Below the pieces are notes generated by a model, which was given only the letters and a program-made list of their open reading frames with translations, made no database searches and had not been told where the DNA came from. A stretch of 64,000 nucleotides of DNA, from contig NC_134710.1 of NCBI RefSeq assembly GCF_043290135.1, forward strand, positions 1,612,001 through 1,676,000, in the 5' to 3' direction. The position numbers and the translations under genes are program-made. Shown here piece by piece: positions 42,400 to 54,283 of this stretch. Source of the DNA: Rhipicephalus microplus (taxonomy: Eukaryota; Arthropoda; Arachnida; Ixodida; Ixodidae). Every line of letters starts with the position of its first letter. Positions within the stretch are counted from its first letter, which is position 1.

Positions 42400-42880
42400 T
42401 GTTGCAATTTTTTTAATGGAGTGACACGTCATGAAATGAAGCTAAACATATGTACAAATGTTGCACGCAAATACATATGTTGAAGAGTTGCAGATGTTTA
42501 TATAACGAGTTGTTTGCACTTGCGCAACGATGTCAACTGGCACATGCGTATTAGCAACACCAGAAGCTCATATGAAGCGCTGATGCTCGCGAAGATGCTG
42601 GCCCTGGACTCTGCTACATAAATCAGCTTCAGCGCATGGCACCTAACTCCAATTGACGTTAACCCGACGTGACGGTTGTATCAAAGGAGTACATATGTAA
42701 TGCTTATAAAATTGGGTTGGCAGCAACACAACCACTGTTGATTAGTGTCTATTTGAAAAATAGTTCCCAGACCTGACGAAGCTTTGTGGTAGAACGCTTG
42801 ACTACCATGCGGAATGCTTGGGTTCGATTCCTGCTGGGACCCTGAAACTTAATATTTGCGTTCGTCTGGGGGTCAACGCT
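42400..42880 (+). repeat. Dispersed repeat with tRNA-like 3' part, copy 1
   Basis: Matches 48475-48960 in the same orientation: gctaaacatatgtacaaatg, gacgtgacggttgtat, cagcaacacaaccact, and a tRNA-like end (tggtagaacgcttgactacc, then gggttcgattcctg). It is probably an unlisted SINE or non-autonomous element. Ends are approximate. Confidence 0.6.
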
Positions 42881-43247
42881 GCCTATGTCAGGTTTTTCTT
42901 AACACTGATACCCATTTTATGCCTTCGTTGGGTCGACGCTAAGGATGTCGGGTATTGCTTAACGCTCAGGCGTTCAAATTGCCCATGTGTGTTCTCGTAG
43001 CTCCTGGGCAGATACGAAGTGTCAGTCACCTGTGGCCCTTACCCGCACACCAGCGGCACATACACGCCCGAGGGTATGTGCCACTGTCTGGCTGGAAGTG
43101 TTTGACGATGTACGCGACAGGCCCTTGTGACATTATTCATGTCTTGACCAGTGCGTCATATTGGTCAAATCATCTTACCCTGCCATGCTAACTTTGGTTC
43201 ATGCCATCTTAAGGGGATGGCCACGAGAGCACCCAAACATAAGCGGA

Positions 43248-43266
43248 TAGATAGATAGATAGATAT

Positions 43267-43317
<51 letters not shown>

Positions 43318-43318
43318 T
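43248..43318. repeat. (GATA)n microsatellite
   Basis: About 17 units of gata/atag with one atat interruption near 43263. Confidence 0.95.
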
Positions 43319-43414
43319 GCTCAAAGTCGCCAAATTTTGCTTAGAAATGATTCGCACTTAAAATATTGGCGGGCCATTTTGGGTCTCATTATTACGTGGC
43401 TTGCGTCGTTTCAG

Positions 43415-43647
43415 GAACGCTACCCTCCGATACGCGTCGATCGATGCTGTACAGGTCGTACGGAACAACGATGGACGCTTGCCAAGAGATGACGCCGTCC
43501 TATGGCAGCTACCAGCTTACAAGCACTGACGATGCATCCCTAAACGTCATGCTTACCGTGCGAAACTCCAAGCCTCCTCCGTACGATGAGTACATCGTGC
43601 AGGAATCGGGGCCACCACCTTACGAGCAATGTCTGCCAGGAGAGTGA
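43415..43647 (+). CDS. Likely host terminal exon with two PPxY motifs
   Basis: After an acceptor-like gcgtcgtttcag (ending 43414), an open frame of about 77 codons runs to a stop at 43647. It contains RRSMLYRSYGTTMDA, MTPSYGSYQLTSTDD, and two PPxY motifs near the end (KPPPYDEYIV and SGPPPYEQC). PPxY motifs bind WW domains of NEDD4-type ubiquitin ligases and are common in cytoplasmic tails of membrane or adaptor proteins. The composition is unlike the surrounding elements. I do not recognise the gene and find no upstream exon nearby. Nothing in it looks like a transposon protein. Confidence 0.5.
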
Positions 43648-44338
43648 TTGCTACGAACGCCTGACCATTCGTATGCCACACACGAAGGCATCATGTAGCA
43701 TGCCACTACATGACGCGGACGAAAGTCCATAGTCAGAGTTTGAAGTCACGAAGTCAAGAACGTGGCGTGATAGCGGCGCCACTTCCAGTCCCCTTGCCAG
43801 CGCGCGCGTCTTGCGCGCGGAATGGCCTCACGTGACTGCCATGTGCGAAACTTCATACGTCATCGCGCCTATCCGAGCATTTGCATGCCTCGACATAAGT
43901 GTACAATGTCACTGCTGCATTTCATACGTACAGCTGCTACAACTACTGTGTGCGAACTCCTTCAAAAACATTTCCTGAACACTCACGTTTTAACTCCTGA
44001 CACCAAAGCTCCACTGTCATGACGCTGTGCTGATCAGTTATTAAAAGCTGCCATTGAATCGTAACGCATGCGAACTTTACATCAAATTTTTTCCGGGGCA
44101 TCAAATCGATTCAGTATCATTAGAAACGTAGCGCTGAAGGAACGCATGAGATAAGAACGAGCATTTGCGCGGACTGCCAAAAAGTGAACATGGCATTATA
44201 CATAGTTGCTTCCTGTTATTTTCCAAGATATGCCTTGCCATTTAAAGTGAAGGAGCACTCAATGCCTTTGCACATCATCGCGAACATTTCAAAAATTTCA
44301 CGTACCACACTGTGAGTGTCCTTATATCTGTGCAACAC
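43648..44338. other. Possible 3' UTR or intergenic, nothing else recognised
   Basis: Follows the PPxY exon directly, so the first part may be its 3' UTR. I see no clear AATAAA; ttattaaaagc near 44038 is the closest word. No other feature. Confidence 0.3.
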
Positions 44339-44341
44339 TTA

Positions 44342-47300
44342 GGCCCGTATTCACAAACACTCCTTCACTCAAGGGCTCCCCTCTTCACTCAAGGGCTCCC
44401 CTCGACTTGACGAAGTCAAGGTGGAGCGTGCTCCTCCACTCAAGGGGCCGCTGCGTTTCATGAACGCTCCTCCACACTTCCTTCGCCAAGGGAGGCCTTG
44501 GAAATGCTCCCTTCACTTGAGTGAACTGCATGCGCCGAGAAAAGCGCCTGATAACGAGAGTATTCGCAATTGTGGTTAAGAATTGCCTATCTATGTACAT
44601 TAGGAGAATGCCTTTTCTAGTTATTCTTTTTTCTAAATTGACATTACAGCAAAATACGTGCATTTAGAGTGGTAGTGTTGTTTCCCTAAGCCTTGTGCTG
44701 ATAGAGTTAGCGAAACCCTCCTTCAAGTCTGGCAACAGTCAAACCCAGGCAGCTGAACGAACAGCTGATGGCATTTCGTCTGCTGCTGAACGTGTCTACC
44801 TGCTTAGTTTATTTTGTCTTGTATGTGTCTATTATTTGCAGTTTATATTTATGGTAGTGTCTGCGTGTGTGTCGTTTGATAGCATACTTTCGCCGGGGTG
44901 ACTAACGAACTACGTGAGTGATGACAGGAAGCGCAATAGATGGTTTGTTGCTTTGTTTACTTTAGCTTTACTGAGAGCCTTCTGATCACTAATGTAGCCA
45001 CCGAATGTATAACGCGGTGGAATGAGTATTTTTTACTATATATCACAGTATGTTGGCGTGCTTTTAGCATTCACTACCGCATTATGTATAAGGATTACTC
45101 GTACGTAAATTCGTTCTCGCTACGGGAGTACGTGCACAGTTCCTAATTTCAGGGGCCTGTGCAATGTTTATTTTTCTCATTTACTGCGAATTTCACCGTG
45201 GCGCTTTCGTAGTTGTTCCTCTGCGTATAATAAGAAATTTGAAAGACATTGCTCGCAACTGATATTCCAGCTTATACCAGGGTAGCGTTAAAAACCAGGC
45301 ATGTTATACTCGTGGCTGAGCGTTCGAATTAGACTGCTACGCAAGTTAAGAAAAGCGATCGTGTGCCTTTCTTTCACTATTGGCGAAAAATACATTTTAA
45401 AGTTGTTTTCTTCATTACGTAACATATATAGTCGGTTAACAGGGACTAATGTGTGTGCGTGTCAACTTTAACATTTTAAACTTCCAAGGAATAAGTTATT
45501 CTTTTTGCATTGTTTTTCTATTTGCCCTGCATTTGTGGATGCGTCTAATTTGACAGATTCGCATAGAAGTAACCTTTAAATTTGTGTAGCTTCCGTCTCC
45601 AAGTTCACACAGCGGCAACGTCTTAAATTTTTTTCCCGTCTCCTTCATCAGCATGCTCAGAAGCCCAATCGTTAGTGCATGAATGACCTTCGCACTAATG
45701 TTTTGGATTTTATTTGCAATATAACTACTAGAAATACCTGTTGAAAAGAATCGTGGTATCTGTGCTGCATTCCAAAGCCCCGGCACAACATAAATTATAG
45801 GGGATGTTTTATTTTTTTTGGAAATCATAAAACTGAAGCCGCGTCTGACTTTTGGCGCTGTTCTGTTTTAAAAACTATCCTGTGGGTTCTCTCAACCTTC
45901 GAGAAAGTGTCGTCAAGAGTAGCGTATATTATTCTGCTGATTTATTGAAGACCAGTGCAACAAAGCGGTGAAAAATGCTCAAGAGTATTGCAGTCATCGC
46001 GGATACATCTGGTCAGAACCCTGTAAATAAAATATCCGCTATTGCTGCATCATTAGCAAGTCTACCAGTTAGAACCACGCCATCTCAGTTCCGTGGAAGA
46101 GGAGTGGTGCTGCTTTATATAGAACAAGTTTAATTTTCCTAGAACTGCTTTCCTGTAGAATCGGAGAAGTGGTTTTTGCAGTCCTGTCTCATCATGAAAA
46201 GACAAACACCACAATAATTATGTATTGATAAATGAACAAAACAGAAGTTGTGAATGGCAAATGGATCTTTATTACAAGTGGCTGATGAGGAGCAACGTGG
46301 CAAACATAAGAATGCAAATGAAAAGTGTTCATCAATCAAACATATGCAACCTACACACTGTAAAGATAAAGTACGAGCTCGGAGGACATCATAAATAAGA
46401 TTAAGGAAGTAGACACCATAGCGCACCTAATGCAGTGTAGCTGCCCGCATTCACTGCTCTTTTTGTGCTTTTGTATACAGTCGTACAAACTCTGCAATGC
46501 ATTGATAATACAGCAGATTCTAGAAGGCCTTTTCTCTGTGTTCTTCTGTCGGCAGCTGGTCCCCTGCACAAAAGAGACAAGAAATAATATTAGAAAAACG
46601 TAATAGCTTGGATACAAAAGCCGCATTTTTCTTTAATTCTAGCTGTGCGCACATTCATTAGTATGTCTCGCGTTCAAGAACAGACATGGTTGAAGTATTG
46701 AGCTTTGACTATTTTGACACATGTTTGGCTCAGGCACTTGGGCAGCTGACCAGGCATATGGGTATATAATTTCATTATCTAATTGCACGAATCAGTTCCA
46801 TAGCCAGAAATTCTTCTTCGGGGGGTAGGAATGGGGTTAAATTAAAAAAAACAATCATTATGTATCTGCAGTATTTATAATTCATATGTTTGCGTTTTCA
46901 TACGACACTCGACGCACTTTTGCGTACATGCAGGTTTCACAGAACATGATCATCTGCTTGATCCCCTAAATGTGTACTTGGTTGTTCATTGGTATTGTGA
47001 GCTGCATAGACACTGTATAAAGAAGCCATGTTTCACGCGTAGTAGCTACAGCAGCACACTGATTGCGTCCAACGTATTGTGTTGTGCTTTTCTTAAACTG
47101 TCTTCAATAGTAATCTGACCGAAGCAGGAAAAAAATAAAAAAAAACACAGGAGAACTTACCTTCTCATTGGTACAGATGGTCGTCTAACGAAGGTGTGCT
47201 TCGTCGTAAATTTCGGCTTGGGCAGCAAAGGTTCACTGGAGAGGAAGCCACTTTAAAGTACGGTGAACCCAGCGCATCAAAAGTTTGCTATGCTGCTTGC

Positions 47301-47847
47301 TTGTCAAGCTTTCGCACCACGCTTGAACTGATGCGGTGTGCGAGCTTCATCAAAACTCTTCAAAGCACTGGAATCCACAGTAAGTCATGGAGCACTCGCA
47401 CGAAGGGTATACGCACACCCGAAGGCAGGTAATCCACTGGCTCATGCGCGGAACGCAACACATCACGGCACTGGTGAGTGTTCCTTTTGACACCACGCCC
47501 GCTTGTGCCGGCGCCACAGTAGCCGTTGCTGAACCGTTCGAAGACAGCTCCGTAGTAAACGCGCACCGTCATTGTCGAAAGAACGCGGCGGTGGCAGCCT
47601 ACTTGATCGAGAAACGCCGTCAAAGTGAGACGGGCTCCGTCATGGACGCGATGCTGGCGCAAATATTTCACTCGAGGGACGATTCAAGGTAGCTCGATCG
47701 CTTCCTTGACAATCTCGAGGAAACGCTCAAGATTTTTTCAAGTGAAGGAAGCGTTTCAAGTGAAGGGCTGTTCGTGAATAGGAAAACGCCACTTAAGGAG
47801 CGTTTCGAGTGAAGGGTCGAGTGGAGGAGCGTTTGTGAATACGAGCC
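44342..47847. mobile_element. Harbinger-like DNA transposon with TTA target duplication
   Basis: Ends are inverted: left ggcccgtattcacaaacact, right (reverse complement) ggctcgtattcacaaacgct. Both continue into ctcc[t/a]ctc-rich, caagggag-like subterminal repeats. TTA flanks both sides (44339-44341, 47848-47850). A 3-bp TTA/TAA target and this terminal style fit PIF/Harbinger elements. The interior is about 3.5 kb. Minus-strand pieces such as 45828-45496 (RFFSTGISSSYIANKIQNIS) and an exon-like 46589-46374 after a tttgtgcag acceptor could be transposase remains, but I cannot confirm a DDE core. Confidence 0.7.
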
Positions 47848-47850
47848 TTA

Positions 47851-48474
47851 TTCTTTTTTCCTTAACTGACAAGAAATTCCGGTATCTCGGCCATTAAGTG
47901 GTAGCATCAATGTCATCATCATGTTTCTCTTTCCTGATTGCTTCCTTTATTTTTTTTTACCGCTTTATATATGTTGACGCACAATAAACCAGCTGTTGGT
48001 GCAAGTCGTTGTTCTAGTCTCATGCGTTCGTTAAGCGCCGTGTTTCTAATGAATCCGTACACACGAGCTCGCCTCAACAGTCTCTTAAGTCACGTTAGTT
48101 CAGTACGGCACGTAGATGCAGAGTCTATATCTATACTATTCAACTGCTGCAATGCAGAACTCCTAAGCCTGCTTGCGTTATACAGCATTACTAATAAAGA
48201 AAAGTTGTTGCTATTAGTTACGAAAGTTAAGTGTGGATATTCTAAGCTCGGCTATTTATTTCTAAGCGTGGAGAAGTTTAGGGCTGTCCTATCTTCGCGA
48301 ATGCCAGCGTAGGACGCTGTGGCGCCAAAGAGAAGTAGTTTACTCGTTCTCCGAAGGACTAGATGGCTATGGGAATAGAGGAAAGCCAATGACTGGAAAA
48401 GCGAAGAAAAGGAAAATTTCAGCAGATCCCACGCACCTTGGGAATCGATGTCATTTGAAGCATGTGAAAGGAAA
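47851..48474. other. Unassigned, possibly part of an old element
   Basis: A 124-codon plus-strand frame (47938-48312) shows no recognisable motif and contains an acaataaaccagc word, which looks like untranslated or LTR-type sequence. I do not call a gene. Confidence 0.3.
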
Positions 48475-48960
48475 GTGACCATGTTGTTTGTTGTAATATT
48501 TTTATTGAACGAAACGTTACGAATTGACGCTAAATATATGTACAAATGCTGTACGCTCAGGCATATGTTAAACAGCCCAAATGCTTATAGTTGTATAACA
48601 ATGCCAACAGTAACAAGGGTATTGGACACCAGAAGCGGCAAGCTGATATGCAGCGCTTCTGTCAGTGAGGATGACAGCCATGAACACTGCTAGGTAAGTG
48701 ACCTTCAATTGATGGCGCTTCACTGCAATTGTCGTTAACTCAACGTGACGGCTGTATGAAAAGAGTACGGTCGTACTGTTATAATATTGGACAGCCAGCA
48801 CTGTAACCACTACTGACGTTTCACGAACATTACAGTCTACTTGATAGTTCGGGACCTGGCACGGCTGTGTAGTAGAATACTTGATTGCCACGCAGATTGC
48901 TGGCATTTGATTTTCTCTGGAACCATGGTATTAATTCCATGCGTTCATTTGGTGAGCGCT
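48475..48960 (+). repeat. Dispersed repeat with tRNA-like 3' part, copy 2
   Basis: Second copy of 42400-42880: gctaaatatatgtacaaatg, aacgtgacggctgtatg, cagccagcactgtaaccact, then a more degraded tRNA-like end (gtagtagaatacttgattgc, ggcatttgattttctc). Same orientation as copy 1, about 6 kb away. Confidence 0.6.
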
Positions 48961-49063
48961 GCAAATGTGAGCTTTTAGGGGCCATGCTACTTAGCGCAGT
49001 AATTAAAGTTACTTTTCTACGACTATCGCAGAGTTTTTTACCGAGGCTGGGACCATGTAAAAG

Positions 49064-50074
49064 ATGCTGCAACAACTTTCCAGCATGTATGAAAGGCAAG
49101 TTAATGGCATGTGCGCTGCAGACATTCTCACCAAAACTAGAACCAACGACAGCATACGAGAACTCATTCGTTTCGTGGTGTGCGAAGAGTTGCAGAAGAG
49201 TGGCGTGACACCTCATCCTAGGTCTGGCTCGATTGCAGCGGTTATCAGAGAGGAGCTGCACCAAGCACTACGGGGCCCCTTCCCTCCTGACAGTTCTGCG
49301 CCAGTCCGTCCTGAATACTGCCGTGAGACCATACAACGATATATATACGCCACCATTCTTTGTCCGTGACGCATCCAGTCCATTACATCGATGACAGGTG
49401 CACGTCCCTTCGGAAGTCAGATATTTGGCGTACACGCAACCGCCGCCCCGCCGCGGTGGTCTAGTGGCTAAGGTAGTCGGCTGCGGACCCGAAGGTCGCG
49501 GGTTCGAATCCCGGCTGCGGCGGCTGCATTTCCGATGGAGGCGGAAATGTTGTAGGCCCGTGTGCTCAGATTTGGGCGCACGTTAAAGAACCCCAGGTGG
49601 TCGAATTATCCGGAGCCCGCCACTACGGCGTCTCTCATAAACATATGGTGGTTTTGGGACGTTAAACCCCACATATCAATCAATCAACGGGCATAGCCAG
49701 CTTTTCCTTTCAATCATTAAACATAGCACGGCGTTAGCGCGCGCCGAGCGCTTGGGCGGGGAAGTAGCAGACGACGCAGGGCACGAGCCGCCCTTGCGAT
49801 TGAGTGCGCATGCTCCGCGTTGGCTTTGGGACTTTAAACCCCACATATATACCTATACACCCGACCACCGGCCTATGTGCTTTCACCACAGTGAAGCGCA
49901 TCACTTGCACCGCCAGTGCCCATACCACCGCCTTGGGCTTCGCGGCTTCTCTGCGTACTCACCGCCATCCCTGTAAGGCCAACGAACCCATTACATCAAA
50001 AACTACCTCGCCCAGCATCTTGCATTGCCGTCCGCCAGTCGCGTTCGCGGTCGCCGAGGCGATTTTCATCGCTG
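49064..50074 (+). pseudogene. Ty3 gag fragment, split by a SINE and by an LTR element
   Basis: The first part (to about 49440) has DSIRELIRFVVCEELQKSG and IAAVIREELHQAL, matching the Gag region before the zinc knuckle in copy B (ETIRAIVQEELRKLL). After the SINE, 49860-50074 holds PDHRPMCFHHSEAHHLHRQC, the same zinc knuckle with its second Cys changed to His, then LGLRGF. The frame continues beyond the LTR element at 54284. It is a diverged relative of copies A and B, and the knuckle is broken. Confidence 0.75.
49445..49687 (+). mobile_element. Ruka-like SINE, best-preserved copy
   Basis: A complete copy: gccccgccgcggtggtctag, A box ggtctagtggctaaggta, B box gcgggttcgaatcccgg, full body, and ttaaaccccacatatcaatc tail. 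It lies within the Ty3 gag fragment. I could not find a clear target duplication. Confidence 0.9.
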
Positions 50075-50865
50075 TGTAGCGAAACTTCGGGGTTGTTTAA
50101 GCAAGACACATCGGAAGACCGTCGAGGCGAAGAAGCGTGGGAGCATTTCCGCACAGGTAAGCGATCACAAGTCGACACGATGATTTCGGGGAGCACTCAT
50201 TGGGGGTTTATTTATCTAACACAACTTAAATTTACACATTGCACTAAGTCACAAATACAAAACATTAAAAATGATCGCATACTCCTCGGCTTGCGTGACT
50301 GGTCTCCGGTGGTGAGATGCACTGTTGACCCCGAGTCCGCTCACCCAAAAAATGGCCCGAGTCACTGCCTAAACAGGGCTTTCCAGCATCCACGGGTGCG
50401 CGGACCAATCAAGCAAGCCGAGGATAACCAACCACAACGAGGTTTTTTCATGGTTGCGTGAAGCCGGCCTCGCAACAAAACTGTAGCAGCTTTTTGAAAC
50501 GGGCACATTCTCTAAAACGGCCTTGACGCGCACACAAGTGCTCAAAAGTCGGCCCCCGATTGCCCCGGAGGACGCAAGCGGCGGCGCGCTCGTTTTGGGT
50601 GGTGGTGGTATTGTTTACAAAGGGAGGAAGGCACCTAATTTCTGCAGCCCGGTCGGGAGGACGGTGCACTGTCTGGTTTGGGGCGCAGCGCGCACAGTGA
50701 TCGACCTGATGCAGCTTTTTCTGTTCAGGCTCTCATGCTTTCTCGAGGCACCCTCCTCGAGGCAAGTCGTTAAATAGCACCTTTAAGAAGATAATCTGGC
50801 AAAGAATGAACTGCAGCTGTAGCTGAAAAAGAAAAGGCTTTCCGCGAGACATTGCCTTCGCGACA
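50075..50865 (-). repeat. 3' LTR of element D
   Basis: 791 bp, paired with 53490-54283. It contains ggcacctaatttctgcagcc (50630-50649), a word shared with the 3' UTR of the LINE at 39648-40843. Confidence 0.88.
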
Positions 50866-51370
50866 CCTCCCCCCTACAAAAAAGAGTGACCCACTTGTTT
50901 TATCTACCAAACACGAAAACAAATAGACTAAAAACACAAGAAGGTTTTCGCATTCAACAAGTATGTGATGTGCTTATTTGAAGATGCTTATACATGTGTC
51001 TGAAAGGTGAAAAGCTTGAAACAATTACATATTTAAAACCACAGATGAAAAACAAAAATCATCGCGAAACAGAAACCATTGCAGTTCACTCGTCGACACT
51101 GTAATACAACTCTGTGTCCGTGTCGTAAGCGCCGACATTCTGTTGTGCGTTGTTACCACTTGAAAATGTCTTCCAGTCGGTGTAAAATTCAGTGTCAGTG
51201 TGGGAGCCTTCATGCTGTTGTACTGGAACACTGGCCTCTGTCCCGCACACACCATGTCGCAAACGGAGTTCTTGACCCACTCGCGAACCGCACTCGCGCG
51301 CAACAATTGGATGCAATTCCTGTTCATCACTGTTCGCACTGCACCCGCTCACGTGAACACCTTGATGTTG

Positions 51371-53480
51371 TTAGTGGATATTACTCCTTGCTCTGCACTC
51401 GCGCACATCACCACTTCGATCACGCACCTCCTGATTATCACCAGATTCATCGTCGGCGTCGGCGGCATCAGAAGAGGATCGAGCGTGGTAGGGCTTTGGA
51501 CGCTTAACACTAACAAAGGGGCGTTCTTGCTTATCTTGGGGTAACATCTCCCAGATGTTTTCGCCTACGCGGTGCAGAAGACGGTAAGGTCTGCTGTCGC
51601 TGCCATAAAGCTTGGTTATCTTTCTCCTTGCGCGTAGGGGAGTCGAGACGTACAGCAAGTCCCCCTCATGATAGAGGTGACGGCGTCGTTTGGTTTCGTA
51701 GACCTTGTTTTTTTGCTCGCTGTTTTCTTTTGCATTTATCTTTTGGGGGCTTTGTTAAGCCGGTGCGGGACTGTCTCGTTCCCGCATTGAGAGTGGGGGC
51801 TCGCATCTATGGGCAAAAGTGGTTTGCTGCCATGCAAAAAAAAACAAACAAACAAACAAACGGAGGGACGCCGGGTTCCGGTTTTGTCGTCTGGCACTCC
51901 GGGCAGGACGCTACGTGATTGCGTACATGCGCAAAATATCCGGGCAAAAGTAGCACCCCGTCACTTTCTCCTAAGTTCACCGGAGTCCGAGGTGACTTTC
52001 CGCTATGTCTTTATGGCAATGTCTTGTAACGTCGATTCTCAAGCTGTGAGGAACAACGAGGGCCATGCGATCCCGAAACCCCTGAGCCCTTCGATGCAAT
52101 ACACCATCGACCAGCCGAAAGCTCCGTGTCGTTTTTCTTAAAATTTTTCTGACAACGGGAATGCCCGGCTGTTCGAGGTGTTGCATGATGCTTTTCATCC
52201 ACGAGTTCTCTCTCTGCTTTTTTCCAACATTTCCCTGATCCAGAACCAGAAATGGTAAGGGGGTTTGTTCGCTTACCAACGCAGGATCATGGGGAAGGCG
52301 ATAAAGCGTGGCGGCGTTAGCCTGCTCAAACTGTCACATAACTGGGTTGTGATCGCCTGACTTTCAGATATTGTGGCGATGGGGCGGCCAGGCTGAACCC
52401 CTAGAAATGGCTGTTCTCGTTTTCCGAAGGGCTATGCTGCCCATACTGGTTCTCCACAGGCGCCACTTGATCGTTCCTGTCATCTCGAAACCGTTGCCAG
52501 CACTGTTGCGCTATGCGGCCTATCAGACGGCAAATTTGGCATTGGGGACGGCCGTCGTTGGTGCTGGAATTTCGCGGTGGCCAAGGCATTGGAGGGCGAC
52601 GGATCTCGTCCTCGATGCTTTTGAGCCGGTCAAAAGCGACTCGATGGAGTCGGCAATTGCCTTTAGGTCTCTTTCGTGGTCGGGAGCCTCCCGCGAGCAA
52701 CGCAGCTCGGCCGCGGCCCAGGTGGCGACACACGGAGGGGGCTGTATTGTTGCTCCGGCGGGTGCTATTCCAACCGGTTACGCGATGTTTTGCGTCCCTG
52801 ACTGCATTTCGGTAGAATAGTACGTGCCAATCGGCTGGGGCCCTGACGCACGACTCGTTAAAGATGCCTGATTAATGCGCTGCAAAATTTGGAGGAATGT
52901 AGCGCACGTTTCTGGGTTGGCAATTATCTTTTTTTCTTGAATATGCGGACGCAGACTGCGCAAAAGGTGTCCCAACCGATCGTTTTCTGTCATAGACGGG
53001 TTGACCCTAGCGCAAATGTGTGCGGCGTCTTATAATACTGCTCTGGGGTTTTGGAAGGCAGCTAGCTCCAGTTTTGTAGACACAAATGGGCGATTTCAAT
53101 TGAGTACTGACTTGTCAATAAAGTTTTCAAGAGCGTCGCCCACTCTTTTTATGAACTTGGGGCACCCGTTAAAATTTGTGTCATGTGCCGCTTTTTTGCA
53201 TCTCCTTCTAATGCTAAATATAACAATTTAACCTTTGTGGTTTGGTCCCAATTGTTCAGTGATGCTACGTGCTCGTATTAAAGTAGCCACTCAGAAATAG
53301 ATTCCTCCGGCGCGCCTCTGAACACTAGGGGTCCGACGAAAGGTTTGACTTGGGGGGTAGACATAGCGGAGAGGAAGGTAGGGGGTTCCGGTATAGTAGA
53401 GAAGTCTAAGGTTGTTTGCTGATGTTTGTTATTGACTCGGGGCATAATTCTTGAACGGTAATATCGCTACCGAGCAACCT
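51371..53480 (-). pseudogene. Element D gag and integrase remnants; protease, RT and RNase H deleted
   Basis: The minus strand from 53480 holds a Gag start (PQVKPFVGPLVFRGAPEESI, SEWLL), then 52993-52778 (DRLGHLLRSLRPHI) and 52733-52401 with a knuckle-like CQICRLIGRIAQQCW lacking its His. Directly after come integrase pieces: 52279-51977 (VVPHSLRIDVTRHCHKDIAE) and 51700-51371 (LYVSTPLRARRKITKLYGS, RLLHRVGENIWEM), the C-terminal part. No protease, RT or RNase H lies between, so about 2 kb is missing. Stops and shifts are frequent. Confidence 0.8.
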
Positions 53481-53489
53481 CCACCACTT

Positions 53490-54283
53490 TGTAACGAAAC
53501 TTCGGGGTTGTTTAAGCTAGACTCATCTGAAGACCGTCGAGGCGAAGAAACGTGGGAGCAATTCCGCACAGGCAAGCAATGACAAGTCGACACGGTGATT
53601 TCGGGGAGCACTCATTGGGGGTTTATTTATCTAACAAAACGTGAATTTACACGATGCACTAAGTCACAAATACAAAACATGGAAAACGATTGCATACCCC
53701 ACAGCTTGCATGACTGGTCTCCGGTGGTGAGATGCGCTGTTGACCCCGAGTCCGCTCACCTCAAACAGAGCCCGAGTCGCTGCTTAAATAGACTTTTCCA
53801 GCATCCACGGGTGCGCAGACCAATCAGCGAAGCCGAGGATAACCAATCCCAACACGAGTTTTCATGGTCGCCTGAAACCTGCCTCGCAAAAAACTATAGA
53901 AGCTTTTTGGAACGGGCTCATTCTCTAAAACGGCCTTGAAGCGCACAAAAGTGCTCAAATGTCGACCCTCGATTGCCCCGGAGGACGCATGCGGCGGCGC
54001 GCTTGTTTGGGGTGGTAGTGATATTGGTTGGAAGAGGAGAAAGGCGCCTAATTTCTGCAGCCCGGTCGGGAGGACTGTGGAGTGTCTGGTTTGGGGCGCA
54101 GCGCGCGCAGTGACTGACTGGATGCAGCTTTTTTCTGTTCAGACTCTCATTCTTTCTCGAGGCGCCTTCCTCGAGACAAGTCGCTGAATAGCGCCTTTAA
54201 CAAGAGAATCTGGCAAAGAATGAACTGCAGCTGTAGCTGAAAAAGAAAAAAAAAACATTCCGCGAGACATTGCCTCCGCGACA
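53490..54283 (-). repeat. 5' LTR of element D
   Basis: 794 bp, direct repeat of 50075-50865. The adjoining minus-strand TGGTGGAGGTTGCTC starts three bases past the LTR. Confidence 0.88.

Larger units (their letters stand above)
50075..54283 (-). mobile_element. Older Ty3/Gypsy element D, internally deleted
   Basis: Direct LTRs 50075-50865 (791 bp) and 53490-54283 (794 bp) begin TGTA[G/A]CGAAACTTCGGG and end CGCGACA, with a GCTG duplication at 50071-50074 and 54284-54287. The orientation is minus: a polypurine tract (gtaggggggagg) precedes the left LTR, and the primer site TGGTGGAGGTTGCTC follows the right LTR. The LTRs differ by several substitutions and indels, so insertion is much older than at 20462. 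The interior keeps gag and integrase pieces only. Confidence 0.88.

Noticed and set aside
45496..46626. Minus-strand frames that loosely resemble Harbinger transposase pieces
   Set aside because: The order of the pieces on the strand does not fit a transposase (C-terminal-like piece upstream of an HTH-like piece), and no DDE motif is visible. Kept only as a remark in the element entry.
47938..48312. 124-codon plus-strand frame
   Set aside because: Begins in a T-rich run, contains a polyadenylation-like word and shows no motif. Likely untranslated or element sequence.
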